From contig CALHAM010000045.1 of assembly GCA_937934275.1 (NCBI GenBank), forward strand, positions 1-53,057: DNA of 53,057 nucleotides, read 5' to 3'. Position numbers and translations under genes: made by a program. A model generated the notes under the pieces. That model was given only the letters and a program-made list of their open reading frames with translations. It had not been told where the DNA came from and searched no databases. This stretch comes from an uncultured Saprospiraceae bacterium (lineage in GTDB: Bacteria > Bacteroidota > Bacteroidia > Chitinophagales > Saprospiraceae). Positions 26,608-34,152 of this stretch are shown piece after piece; within the stretch, counting starts at the first letter, position 1; every line of letters begins with the position of its first letter.

Positions 26608-27249
26608 TTAGCGGACTAAAGAAATGTATTGCAAGCCGGGCCGATGTTTTATGTGCAGAATATCCAGAATGTCCTCAAGAACATCGGTGTTCTGGACGAA
26701 GTCAGTTTCGTTTAGATCGAGCAAGACAATTGGGATTTCGGCTTCTTGCTTAAAGTATTCTAGGTAAGCGCTTTGCAATGCTTGTAGGTACTGGTCAGGA
26801 ATTTTATGTTCCATCGGACGGCCGCGTTTTTGGATGTAGTTTTGCAACACGGGTACTGGGCGATGCAAGTAGAGCAGTAAATCGGGCTTAGGAAACTGGG
26901 CGTTCAGCACGGAAAATAGCCGCTGGAAGAGGCGAAATTCTTGCTCATTGAGGTTGTTTCGAGCGAACAGAAGCGTTTTCAGAAAGAAGTAATCGGCCAC
27001 GGTAGTACTTGTGAACAAGTCAGGGCGGGCAAAGTGCTCGGCAAGTTGTTTGTGGCGCTCGGTCATGAAAAAGAGTTCTACGGAGAAGGCGTAGCGCTCG
27101 GGGCTTTCGTAGAAATAAGGAAGGAAAGGGTTTTCAGCAAATTGCTCGAGGAGGAGATTAGCTCCCAGATGCCCAGAGAGCATTTGGCACAGCGTGGTCT
27201 TGCCGGCGCCAATATTACCTTCAACAGCGATGAATGCGTAGGGGAGCAC
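26608..27249 (-). CDS. Deoxynucleoside kinase (dAK/dGK family)
   Basis: 213 residues from a GTG start. It phosphorylates deoxynucleosides for salvage. The P-loop is [10 protein letters not shown] near residues 9-18; the [11 protein letters not shown] region and the LYLHRPVPV and [15 protein letters not shown] segments match this family (related to human dGK and dCK). The frame remains open to 27339, which would overlap the end of ffh by 62 bases; the GTG at 27249 starts right at the conserved YAFIAVEGN strand and leaves a 28-base gap, so I prefer it. It is probably co-transcribed with ffh. Confidence 0.85.
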   Translation of the reverse strand: MLPYAFIAVEGNIGAGKTTLCQMLSGHLGANLLLEQFAENPFLPYFYESPERYAFSVELFFMTERHKQLAEHFARPDLFTSTTVADYFFLKTLLFARNNLNEQEFRLFQRLFSVLNAQFPKPDLLLYLHRPVPVLQNYIQKRGRPMEHKIPDQYLQALQSAYLEYFKQEAEIPIVLLDLNETDFVQNTDVLEDILDILHIKHRPGLQYISLVR

Positions 27250-27277
27250 GAGTTTGCGCGAGAGAAGGGTCAAATCG

Positions 27278-28624
27278 TTAGCGCCGAAACTTTTTAGGGG
27301 AAGGTATTCTGGGCATGTTAGGCACTTTACCGCCGCCACTCATCATCTGCTGCGCGACTTTGCGCATGTCGTAAAAATTTTTGATAAATAGGTTCACTTT
27401 TTCGAGCGGCATTCCGCTGCCCAGGGCGATGCGCTTTTTTCGGCTTAGGTTCAGGATGTCGGGGTTTTGCCGCTCTTGTGGCGTCATGCTTTTGATCATG
27501 GCCTCAATGTGTAGCATTTGTCGGTCGTCAACGTTGATATTTCGGAGGGCTTTGTCCATGCCGGGTATCATGCTAAGCAGGCTTTTGAGATCGCCCATGC
27601 GTTTAATTTGTTGGAGTTGGCCGAGAAAGTCGTTGAAGTCGAACTTGTTTTGTTGCATCCGCTTTTCCAGGCGGCGCGCTTCGGCCTGGTCCATTTCCAT
27701 TTCGGCTTTTTCGACCAGTGACAGCACATCGCCCATGCCCAGGATGCGCCGAGCCATGCGGTCGGGGTGGAAGACGTCTAAGGCTTCTAGTTTTTCGCCT
27801 GTGGAAACGAATTTAATGGGTTTTCCGACGGTGTATTTGATCGATAGGGCTGCTCCACCGCGGGTGTCTCCATCCATTTTGGTGAGCACTACGCCGTCAT
27901 ATTGAATGCGCCGATGAAAAGCTTCGGCAGTGTTGACGGCGTCCTGGCCAGTCATGGCGTCTACGACGAAAAGCGTTTCGGTGGGGGCGAGGGCTTCTTT
28001 GAGGGCAGCCACTTCGGCCATCATGGCTTCGTCTACGGCAAGGCGGCCAGCAGTGTCCACAATGACGACGTTTTGGCCGTGCTCACGCGCGTATCGGACG
28101 GCATTTTGCGCAATGCGCACGGGATCAGTATTGCCGTCTTCCCGATAAACAGGCACGTTGATGGAGGCGCCCAGCACGCTGAGCTGTTCAATGGCCGCAG
28201 GGCGATACACGTCACCGGCGACCAACAAGGGCGCCATCTTGCGCTGCTCTTTGAGGTGGCGCGCTAATTTACCGCAGAAAGTCGTCTTACCGCTGCCCTG
28301 CAGGCCGGCTACCAGCACGATACCGGGCGTACCCTTGACATTGATTCCTGCCGATTGCCCACCCATCAGCTCAGTTAGCTCGTCGAAGACGATCTTGACC
28401 ATGAGCTGGCCCGGATTTACGTTGCGCAAGACATTCTCTCGCCCAAGAGCCTTTTCCTTGATCCTGTCCGTAAACTCTTTAGCAATCTTGTAATTGACGT
28501 CAGCATTTACAAGAGCACGGCGAATCTCTTTGATGCTTTCGGCAACGTTGAGCTCCGTCAGGCGATTAGTGCCTTTGAGTACTTTAAAGGCGGATTCTAA
28601 GCGGTCGCTTAAACTTTCAAACAT
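27278..28624 (-). CDS. ffh: Signal recognition particle protein Ffh
   Basis: 448 residues, the normal size. It is the GTPase that binds signal sequences and SRP RNA and delivers nascent membrane and secreted proteins to FtsY. The N domain is at about 1-90, the G domain at about 90-295 (P-loop GLQGSGKTTF near 108-117; DTAGRLAVDE near 190; TKMDGDTRGG near 248-257), and the Met-rich M domain at about 325-448 with the SRP RNA-binding helix near NLSRKKRIALGSGM. A -7 match (TACCTTTG) lies on the minus strand at 28666-28673 but its -33 box is poor. The OmpA-family gene is divergent. Confidence 0.96.
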   Translation of the reverse strand: MFESLSDRLESAFKVLKGTNRLTELNVAESIKEIRRALVNADVNYKIAKEFTDRIKEKALGRENVLRNVNPGQLMVKIVFDELTELMGGQSAGINVKGTPGIVLVAGLQGSGKTTFCGKLARHLKEQRKMAPLLVAGDVYRPAAIEQLSVLGASINVPVYREDGNTDPVRIAQNAVRYAREHGQNVVIVDTAGRLAVDEAMMAEVAALKEALAPTETLFVVDAMTGQDAVNTAEAFHRRIQYDGVVLTKMDGDTRGGAALSIKYTVGKPIKFVSTGEKLEALDVFHPDRMARRILGMGDVLSLVEKAEMEMDQAEARRLEKRMQQNKFDFNDFLGQLQQIKRMGDLKSLLSMIPGMDKALRNINVDDRQMLHIEAMIKSMTPQERQNPDILNLSRKKRIALGSGMPLEKVNLFIKNFYDMRKVAQQMMSGGGKVPNMPRIPSPKKFRR

Positions 28625-28754
28625 GGGTTTGCTGTAACCGATAGGTTTTTAATGAAAACCAGCTGCAAAGGTAGTACGTTAGCCTCTGCTCTTCTGGCAC
28701 GGGCTGGCTAAAACGTTTGTACTTTTGGCCGTAAAATAGAACGCGCTTACTGAG

Positions 28755-29972
28755 ATGATGAGGCTTCTTGTTACCACCCTGTTGAGCATCCTTCTGTTTT
28801 TGGAGGTTGCTCCGCTTTTGGCCCAGCCGTTACACAGTTTTGCCCTTCGCCCCGCACAATATAATTATCATGCGCCACTTCGCGACAACAGCCCTGCTTT
28901 CTCCGATATTTTCGGAAAAAATAGCGGAGGCGGTGTCGAGCTAACCTACTACCGTCGCTTATTGCCCAACGTCCTGCTGGGCCTTCCTCTACGCGTAGGC
29001 GCTGCTCAAACCGAACCACGAAGTGGAGACGACCGCCAGAAAGAGTGGCTGCTGCATGTGGATGTGTTAGCGCAGCAGCACTTTCTCCGACCTACGGCAG
29101 TAGTGCAGCCTTACCTGAACGCAGGCATAGGCAGTGTGTATAACTTTGATAAGCAGAGCCTGGGTATCCATTTTCCGGTAGGGCTTGGTCTCAATGTGCG
29201 CCTCGTCAGAAACCTCTACCTTACGGCCCAGACGCAGCATCGCTTTGCCGACGATGGCCGTGACGTATGGCATCACGCTATAGGTTTACAAATCAATTTC
29301 GGCCGGGAATTACTAATGCGCCGCAAAGAAAAAAAACAGCCCGACAACGCCCTCTTACCCGACCGCGACGGCGATGGCGTGCCCGATGCGGATGACCGAT
29401 GCCCCGACCAAGCTGGCTCCTCGAATACCTTCGGTTGTCCTGACCGCGACGGCGATGGCGTACCCGATGCGGACGACCGCTGCCCCGATGAGTTCGGCCC
29501 GGCAGTACTTGCTGGCTGCCCTGACCGCGATGGCGACGGTGTTGCGGACCGCGACGATCGCTGCCCCGACAAACCCGGCACAGTTGCCAATTTCGGCTGC
29601 CCAGAAGTAAGTCGAGCCGATCAAGAACTCCTCGAAGCCGCCATGCGGAACGTCCAGTTTGCCACCAACAGCGCTACCTTATTGCCCTCCTCTTATGCGG
29701 TGCTCGACCAACTAGCCAACCTCATGGCGCGATACCCCGAACACCGCCTCATCATTAGCGGCCACACCGACAGCGTAGGCGACGACAAATTCAACCTCGA
29801 CCTTTCGAAACGCCGCGCTAAGGCCTGTTACGATTATCTCGTCAGCAAGGGTGTGGAAGCACACCGCATGGCGCATGAGGGCTACGGCGAAACCCGCCCT
29901 ATTGCCGACAACAGTACTGAAGCGGGGCGCGCTAAAAACCGGCGCGTCGAATTTGAGTTGCGCTTGCACTGA
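28755..29972 (+). CDS. OmpA-family protein with thrombospondin type 3 repeats, copy 1
   Basis: 405 residues. A signal peptide (MMRLLVTTLLSILLFLEVAP then LLAQ) is followed by a beta-barrel-like region to about residue 190. Three thrombospondin type 3 repeats of the DRDGDGVPDADDRCP kind follow (about 202-285), which bind calcium and act as a stiff linker. The OmpA C-terminal domain (about 296-405: FATNSATLLPSSYAVLD, ISGHTDSVGDD and NRRVEFEL) binds peptidoglycan, so the protein should tie the outer membrane to the cell wall. A -7 match (TACTTTTG, 28720-28727) gives a short leader. The gene points to a second copy of the same architecture at 30494-31999. Confidence 0.9.
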   Translation: MMRLLVTTLLSILLFLEVAPLLAQPLHSFALRPAQYNYHAPLRDNSPAFSDIFGKNSGGGVELTYYRRLLPNVLLGLPLRVGAAQTEPRSGDDRQKEWLLHVDVLAQQHFLRPTAVVQPYLNAGIGSVYNFDKQSLGIHFPVGLGLNVRLVRNLYLTAQTQHRFADDGRDVWHHAIGLQINFGRELLMRRKEKKQPDNALLPDRDGDGVPDADDRCPDQAGSSNTFGCPDRDGDGVPDADDRCPDEFGPAVLAGCPDRDGDGVADRDDRCPDKPGTVANFGCPEVSRADQELLEAAMRNVQFATNSATLLPSSYAVLDQLANLMARYPEHRLIISGHTDSVGDDKFNLDLSKRRAKACYDYLVSKGVEAHRMAHEGYGETRPIADNSTEAGRAKNRRVEFELRLH

Positions 29973-29976
29973 GTGC

Positions 29977-30360
29977 TCAGCATGTTACTGGGCTTTCCGC
30001 AGCCAGTTCACTGAAAAAATCCGCCTTGTCCTCTTCAGGCCGATCCTTGCAAGGGAAGTCTTTTTCGATGAGTAGGTGCAGCGAGCCTCCACCGCTCAAT
30101 GGGATAAACTGCTCCAAACTCACGGCATCCGTATCCATCCATGCCTGAGCCTGCTCAATAGGCACCGCGATGGAGATCCGGCCTCCATCGAACTGGGCGG
30201 CCATCTCAGGTTTATGGCTGCTGAGGGTCAATTCCCAGGCAAAGACGGGACCATCGGGAAAGTGAACGGTGGTCTCTATCCACTTTTCGGCGCGCAGTTG
30301 CGCTACTTCGGACTTGCGCAAGCGCAGGCGTATGCTGTTGTATTCGCAGCGGATTTTCAT
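29977..30360 (-). CDS. Small conserved Bacteroidota protein (DUF7009-like)
   Basis: 127 residues, soluble. The pattern MKIRCEYNSIRLRLRKSEV, then LTLSSHKPEMAAQFDG and LHLLIEKDFPCKDRPEED, is a small family widespread in Bacteroidota that I believe is catalogued as DUF7009; no function is known to me. I start at the ATG at 30360 rather than at the upstream 30384 because the conserved part begins there and because a good promoter (30382-30413) overlaps the longer form. The gene ends only 4 bases from the stop of OmpA copy 1. Confidence 0.75.
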   Translation of the reverse strand: MKIRCEYNSIRLRLRKSEVAQLRAEKWIETTVHFPDGPVFAWELTLSSHKPEMAAQFDGGRISIAVPIEQAQAWMDTDAVSLEQFIPLSGGGSLHLLIEKDFPCKDRPEEDKADFFSELAAESPVTC

Positions 30361-30381
30361 GGTATGCGCTCTTTTTGTAGG

Positions 30382-30413
30382 CAAAAATCGCCTTTAACCG
30401 CGAACAGTACAAA
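30382..30413 (-). promoter_or_regulatory. Candidate promoter for the DUF7009-like gene
   Basis: On the minus strand TTTG (30410-30413), 20 bases, GATTTTTG (30382-30389; one mismatch from TAnnTTTG). It lies 22 bases before the ATG at 30360 and supports that start. Confidence 0.5.
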
Positions 30414-30435
30414 TGCTCAAGGGGGTAAATGCAAC

Positions 30436-30468
30436 CGAGGCCACCGCGCGCAACACGCGACGGCCTCG
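30436..30468 (-). terminator. Hairpin after the second OmpA gene
   Basis: CGAGGCC (30436-30442) with GGCCTCG (30462-30468), then a 2x2 internal loop and a 4-bp CGCG stem (30445-30448 with 30456-30459). It follows the OmpA copy 2 stop in its direction of transcription. A competing GCCTC/GAGGC hairpin is possible just before it. No T tract. Confidence 0.4.
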
Positions 30469-30493
30469 TGCAAGAGGCTCCGGTTCGGCTCGC

Positions 30494-31999
30494 TTAATTT
30501 TTATCGTTGAAATCGAGCACTAGCTTGAATTCAACGCGGCGATTGAGTGCGCGACCAGCAGAGCGCTTATTATCAGCAATGGGGCGCGTGTCGCCAAAGC
30601 CTTCAGCTTTAAGGCGGTCGGGCTTGATGCCTTTGTACACCAGATAGTCATAGCACGTTTGTGCTCGGCCTTGTGAGAGGACAAGGTTGCGCTGTGGGTC
30701 GCCTACATTGTCGGTGTGACCGTGGATGAGCAATTTGTAGTCAGGGTAACGCTGCAGTATCTTAACGATATCGTCCAAAATTTTAAAGGATGAGTTGATC
30801 AATTCCGTTTTACCCGTTTGGAACTGGACGTTCTTGGTGGCAAAAGCGAGTCGCTTTTTGTCTTCTTTTTTCACTTCTGGACAGCCGAAATTGGTGCTCA
30901 ATCCGGGCGTGGTTGGGCATTTGTCTAGGTTATCGGGCACGCCGTCGCCGTCGGTATCGGGACAACCGTTGAAGGGGCCTGCAACATTAGGGCATGGGTC
31001 TTTGTCGTCGGTGATTCCGTCGCCATCGCTATCTCGTACGGGTGGGCAACCGTTGGTAGCGGCGCTGCCGGGTTCGTCCGGGCAGAGGTCGTCGCGGTCC
31101 GCAACGCCGTCGCCATCGCGGTCAGGACAGCCACGGGCTGTGCCGGGTTCATTGGGGCAGAGGTCGTCGCGGTCCGCAACGCCGTCGCCATCGCGGTCGG
31201 GGCAGCCGCGCAGAGTACCAGGTTCGTCGGGGCAGAGGTCGTCGCGGTCTGCAACGCCATCGCCGTCGCGGTCAGGGCAGCCTTTCGTTGTCGGGCTTCC
31301 GGCCACGGTAGGGCAGTCGTCCTCTTTATCGGGCACGCCGTCGCGGTCGTAGTCGGGGCAACCGCGTGCGGCAGCTGAGCCGGGCTGATCAGGGCAGAGG
31401 TCTGTGAGGTCGGGTACGCCGTCGCCGTCGCGGTCGGGCTGCGGTTTGTTGGGCGACTCGTGCAACAGATACACAAAGCCTAAGCCGATTTGGGCATTAT
31501 CGCGTTTGTCGGTAGTCGCTTTGCGGTACTCTGCCTGGGCATTGATGAAGGCATACTTAGATAGTCGGAAGTTGGCTCCTACGCCGAAGGGAATCTGCAG
31601 ATGGCCGTTTTTAAATTCTTCTAAGAAGAGGCCTCCACCAGCAAATAGGTACGGTGAGACGCGGGCATCGGCGCTGACTTTACCCAGTTGCGCAATCACA
31701 TCGAAGCTACTAATGATGCTGCGCTCTAAAGAAGCCGGTTGCTCGCTTTGTTGAGGCAGATGCGCTAGGCCCATCTTTAGCGGCAGGCCGATGTTGAGGA
31801 AAGGCGCCACGTTGCGCAAGTAGCCCACTTCAAAGCCTTGGCCTATTTTTAGGTCAGTGCCATTGGGCAAGCCAAAGTCAATGAAGTTTAGTTTTGCATA
31901 CACGGCATTGGGGTAATCCCGGTTTTGGGCCGTAGCAGTGGTCGCGGTGTGCAGCAATGCACATAACAGAAGCAGGACTAAAGGCGAAAACTTGTTCAT
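30494..31999 (-). CDS. OmpA-family protein with thrombospondin type 3 repeats, copy 2
   Basis: 501 residues. A signal peptide (MNKFSPLVLLLLCALLHTAT then TATAQ) precedes a beta-barrel-like region to about residue 180. About seven thrombospondin type 3 repeats follow (about 190-375), of which three are nearly identical 25-residue units of the GCPDRDGDGVADRDDLCP kind. The OmpA domain (about 390-500: VQFQTGKTELINSSF, IHGHTDNVGDP and NRRVEFKL) is peptidoglycan-binding. The architecture matches copy 1 with more repeats. The exact count of repeats may vary between strains because of the DNA repeat. The gene is read toward copy 1, with the DUF7009-like gene between them. Confidence 0.92.
   Translation of the reverse strand: MNKFSPLVLLLLCALLHTATTATAQNRDYPNAVYAKLNFIDFGLPNGTDLKIGQGFEVGYLRNVAPFLNIGLPLKMGLAHLPQQSEQPASLERSIISSFDVIAQLGKVSADARVSPYLFAGGGLFLEEFKNGHLQIPFGVGANFRLSKYAFINAQAEYRKATTDKRDNAQIGLGFVYLLHESPNKPQPDRDGDGVPDLTDLCPDQPGSAAARGCPDYDRDGVPDKEDDCPTVAGSPTTKGCPDRDGDGVADRDDLCPDEPGTLRGCPDRDGDGVADRDDLCPNEPGTARGCPDRDGDGVADRDDLCPDEPGSAATNGCPPVRDSDGDGITDDKDPCPNVAGPFNGCPDTDGDGVPDNLDKCPTTPGLSTNFGCPEVKKEDKKRLAFATKNVQFQTGKTELINSSFKILDDIVKILQRYPDYKLLIHGHTDNVGDPQRNLVLSQGRAQTCYDYLVYKGIKPDRLKAEGFGDTRPIADNKRSAGRALNRRVEFKLVLDFNDKN
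31082..31287. repeat. 75-bp tandem repeat coding for TSP3 units
   Basis: The block beginning gcagaggtcgtcgcggt recurs at 31082, 31157 and 31232, a spacing of exactly 75 bases (25 codons). Units one and two differ at few bases over the shared part. It lies inside OmpA copy 2 and keeps the frame, so copy number could change by slippage or recombination. Confidence 0.85.
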
Positions 32000-32081
32000 C
32001 TGAAAATCGATTTTTTAGGGGTGGCAAGACAAAAAGAATACCAACTACCCTGGCCCAGGTAAGGGAAGGGAACTGCTGCGT

Positions 32082-32127
32082 ATCTTTTCGTCGGTTAAGC
32101 GACGAAAAGATGGTGCTCCCTTGGAGC
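32082..32127 (-). terminator. Perfect 12-bp hairpin with a second hairpin
   Basis: ATCTTTTCGTCG (32082-32093), six-base loop, CGACGAAAAGAT (32100-32111): 12 bp with no mismatch. A second hairpin GCTCC-CTT-GGAGC (32115-32127) adjoins it. Both lie downstream of the minus-strand membrane-protein gene (stop 32203) and upstream of OmpA copy 2. No T tract follows, so it is called a terminator with caution. Confidence 0.5.
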
Positions 32128-32202
32128 AAAGGTCCGCGGGCTTAGGGCTACAAGTGTTTTGATCGAGGCCCATGCTCACTTATGCTATCGGCCGGATTAA
32201 CT

Positions 32203-32502
32203 TCAGAGCAGAAGACGCCCAAACCACAACAGCCACGCCAGGGCTAGTAGGCTGGTGGCAATCACAACGCCTCGCATAGCTAGATCCCAACGCCGCCGTT
32301 TATACAAGTGCATAGGCAGCAGATTGAGCGTCAGGGCGATTAGGCTCAAGGTCCGCTCGCGAAACGAAGCCGAGAATCCCTCCCCACTGGCGGCACCGGC
32401 TTTTTCCAACAAGCCAAACACGTTGTAGAGCAATAAAAAGCCGACTACCGGCAGCAGCAAGGCGAAAAGTAACCCCGCCCAGATTTCGTTGCGGTTGAAC
32501 AT
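32203..32502 (-). CDS. Small membrane protein of unknown function
   Basis: 99 residues with three hydrophobic segments (about 8-32, 48-65 and 76-97), so it is an inner-membrane protein with short loops. MFNRNEIWAGLLFALLLPVV at the start and the LPMHLYKRRRWDLAMRGVV part recall a small uncharacterised family of Bacteroidota. No function can be given. It is followed by hairpins and precedes nothing in the same operon that would define its role; the TlpA gene lies upstream on the same strand, 90 bases away. Confidence 0.7.
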   Translation of the reverse strand: MFNRNEIWAGLLFALLLPVVGFLLLYNVFGLLEKAGAASGEGFSASFRERTLSLIALTLNLLPMHLYKRRRWDLAMRGVVIATSLLALAWLLWFGRLLL

Positions 32503-32592
32503 AGGTTATACAGTGTAAGAATAGAAACAAGTACCCCGACCGATGGCGTAAACGCCCCGACACGCCTAAATTACACCAGGAAATGGCGATGA

Positions 32593-34086
32593 TTAGCCGC
32601 GCGCATTTTTCTTCCGCTCCTCCTGGAAACGGATGACTTCATCCATCACTTCGATGAGCTTATCTGCGCCAATGCGCTTCATCAAAATTTCGTGCTTGCG
32701 GTCAAGAATAAAGATTTGCGGTGTGGACTGTATGTCGTACAGTTGCTTGTAGCGGCTCTGGATGTAGGGGTCGTAAGTGTTGATGAAGAGGCTTTCATCA
32801 AAGCCTTTTTCAGCGACGCCGTCCCAACAGGTTTTATGTACCTTTTCTGGCGTATCGGCGTCGTCTTTGCCCGTAACGACGGCGGTGCAGACGTTAAAAA
32901 TTTTAATGTTGCGATCTTTGAATTTATGAGCAAACTCTACCATGTGCGGCGCGGCTTTTTTGCAGTGCCCGCAGTCGGGCGCCCAAAAGAAAACCACGAC
33001 GTAATCGGCGTCCACATCCCAAAGCGATACGGGGCGGTTGTTGCGGTCGCGTACAATGATATTGGGCGCTATCTTGCCAATAAGTATAGGTTCTAAGCGG
33101 CGAGCATTGTCGCAAATCTTCTCTAAATCCTCGGTCTTCACCCACGGAGCGCCCCCATTACAGTAGTATTTCTGCGCTACGTGAACGTAGCAGGCGTCCA
33201 TGCCTACAATGGTGGATTTGGCATAGGTATTCAAAAAGTGAATGAGAAAGTACTTGTAGGTTTCGGGGCTGTCTTTGATGCGCTGTACGATAGAGTCGAT
33301 TGCGACATTGATGCTGTCGGGGTGTTGGGGCACCACCTTGCTTACGAAGTTGTCCACTTTAGGGTGTAGCACCGGGCTGCGCAACAGGCAAGGATCGGCA
33401 ATATCGATGTTATCGAAGTAATGCGTCCGGTACCAGTAGTACTTTTTAAGCTGAGCTTCCTTAGCGTCAACGCCCTCAAATTCGGGCACTTCTGGCTCGA
33501 TAGAGCTTTTAACAATTTTGGCACTCATCGTCTTAGGGTGCTTCTGAATGAGCTCCTGCTGGTATTGGCGCACTTGTTTGTCAATGGCTAAGGTTTGCTG
33601 GGCCAGGCGCGACGAGTCCGCCGGATTTTCCTTAACGCTCTCCAAGAGCGTTTTGAGGCTATCTACGGCCGCCCGTTGCTTATTAAGATAGGCTAAGTAC
33701 TCGTAGAACACTTTGTTGTCTTCCGAGCCTTTTATTTTCATCTTCCCGACGGGGTCTTTGACGTCGGTGCTCATAGTAAACTGTTGGTTGTTTTCAGGCA
33801 AGAGGAATTGGATAAAGGTGTTGTCGGGGCGCAACACGAATAAGTATACACCGCAGGGCAGTAGGGTGTCGGCCTTGAAAGTGAAATAGCCGTCGGCATC
33901 TATTTGGGCAGTATCTTTCACATAGGGTTTATCGCCGAAATAAAAGCCCAACACGACTTCCTTTTCGGTATAGTTGTCCAATTTAAGACGGATGGAGTGA
34001 CCTTTCTTCTGGGCCACAAGTCCCTCGATGGAGATGAGCAGAAAGAATAGGATGGCGATACCAATACGCACAAGCATAACGGGCAA
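32593..34086 (-). CDS. TlpA-type thioredoxin-fold protein, first copy
   Basis: 497 residues. The signal peptide is MPVMLVRIGIAILFFLLISI followed by EGLVAQ, so the protein acts in the periplasm. Residues about 30-120 resemble DUF4369, the N-terminal domain of Bacteroidota TlpA proteins; a helical middle region (about 125-330, with a DUF5106-like look) follows; the thioredoxin/AhpC-TSA fold is at about 338-490 with the redox pair C372-x-x-C375 in APDCGHCKKA. The CGHC site is more like disulfide isomerases than the WCGPC of reductants. It may help fold or reduce surface proteins with disulfides; the giant repeat protein nearby is Cys-rich, but a link is speculation. Confidence 0.88.
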   Translation of the reverse strand: MPVMLVRIGIAILFFLLISIEGLVAQKKGHSIRLKLDNYTEKEVVLGFYFGDKPYVKDTAQIDADGYFTFKADTLLPCGVYLFVLRPDNTFIQFLLPENNQQFTMSTDVKDPVGKMKIKGSEDNKVFYEYLAYLNKQRAAVDSLKTLLESVKENPADSSRLAQQTLAIDKQVRQYQQELIQKHPKTMSAKIVKSSIEPEVPEFEGVDAKEAQLKKYYWYRTHYFDNIDIADPCLLRSPVLHPKVDNFVSKVVPQHPDSINVAIDSIVQRIKDSPETYKYFLIHFLNTYAKSTIVGMDACYVHVAQKYYCNGGAPWVKTEDLEKICDNARRLEPILIGKIAPNIIVRDRNNRPVSLWDVDADYVVVFFWAPDCGHCKKAAPHMVEFAHKFKDRNIKIFNVCTAVVTGKDDADTPEKVHKTCWDGVAEKGFDESLFINTYDPYIQSRYKQLYDIQSTPQIFILDRKHEILMKRIGADKLIEVMDEVIRFQEERKKNARG

Positions 34087-34152
34087 GGTTATTTTTGAGA
34101 ATTATGTAAGTGTAAGAGAGTCAAGAAAGATTACTCGCCGTTGGAGAGCAGG

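Noticed and set aside
27250-27339. Longer N-terminus of the deoxynucleoside kinase
   Set aside because: It would overlap ffh by 62 bases and precede the conserved first strand with unrelated residues.
27381-27905. 174-codon plus-strand frame opposite ffh
   Set aside because: It is a shadow of the ffh M and G domains; composition is Ser/Arg-rich and unlike a real protein.
31082-31287. CRISPR-like regular repeats
   Set aside because: The units are contiguous 75-base coding repeats with no spacers and no cas genes.
30795-31352. 185-codon plus-strand frame opposite OmpA copy 2
   Set aside because: It is the antisense of the TSP3 repeats, giving a low-complexity Ser/Pro/Gly/Arg product.
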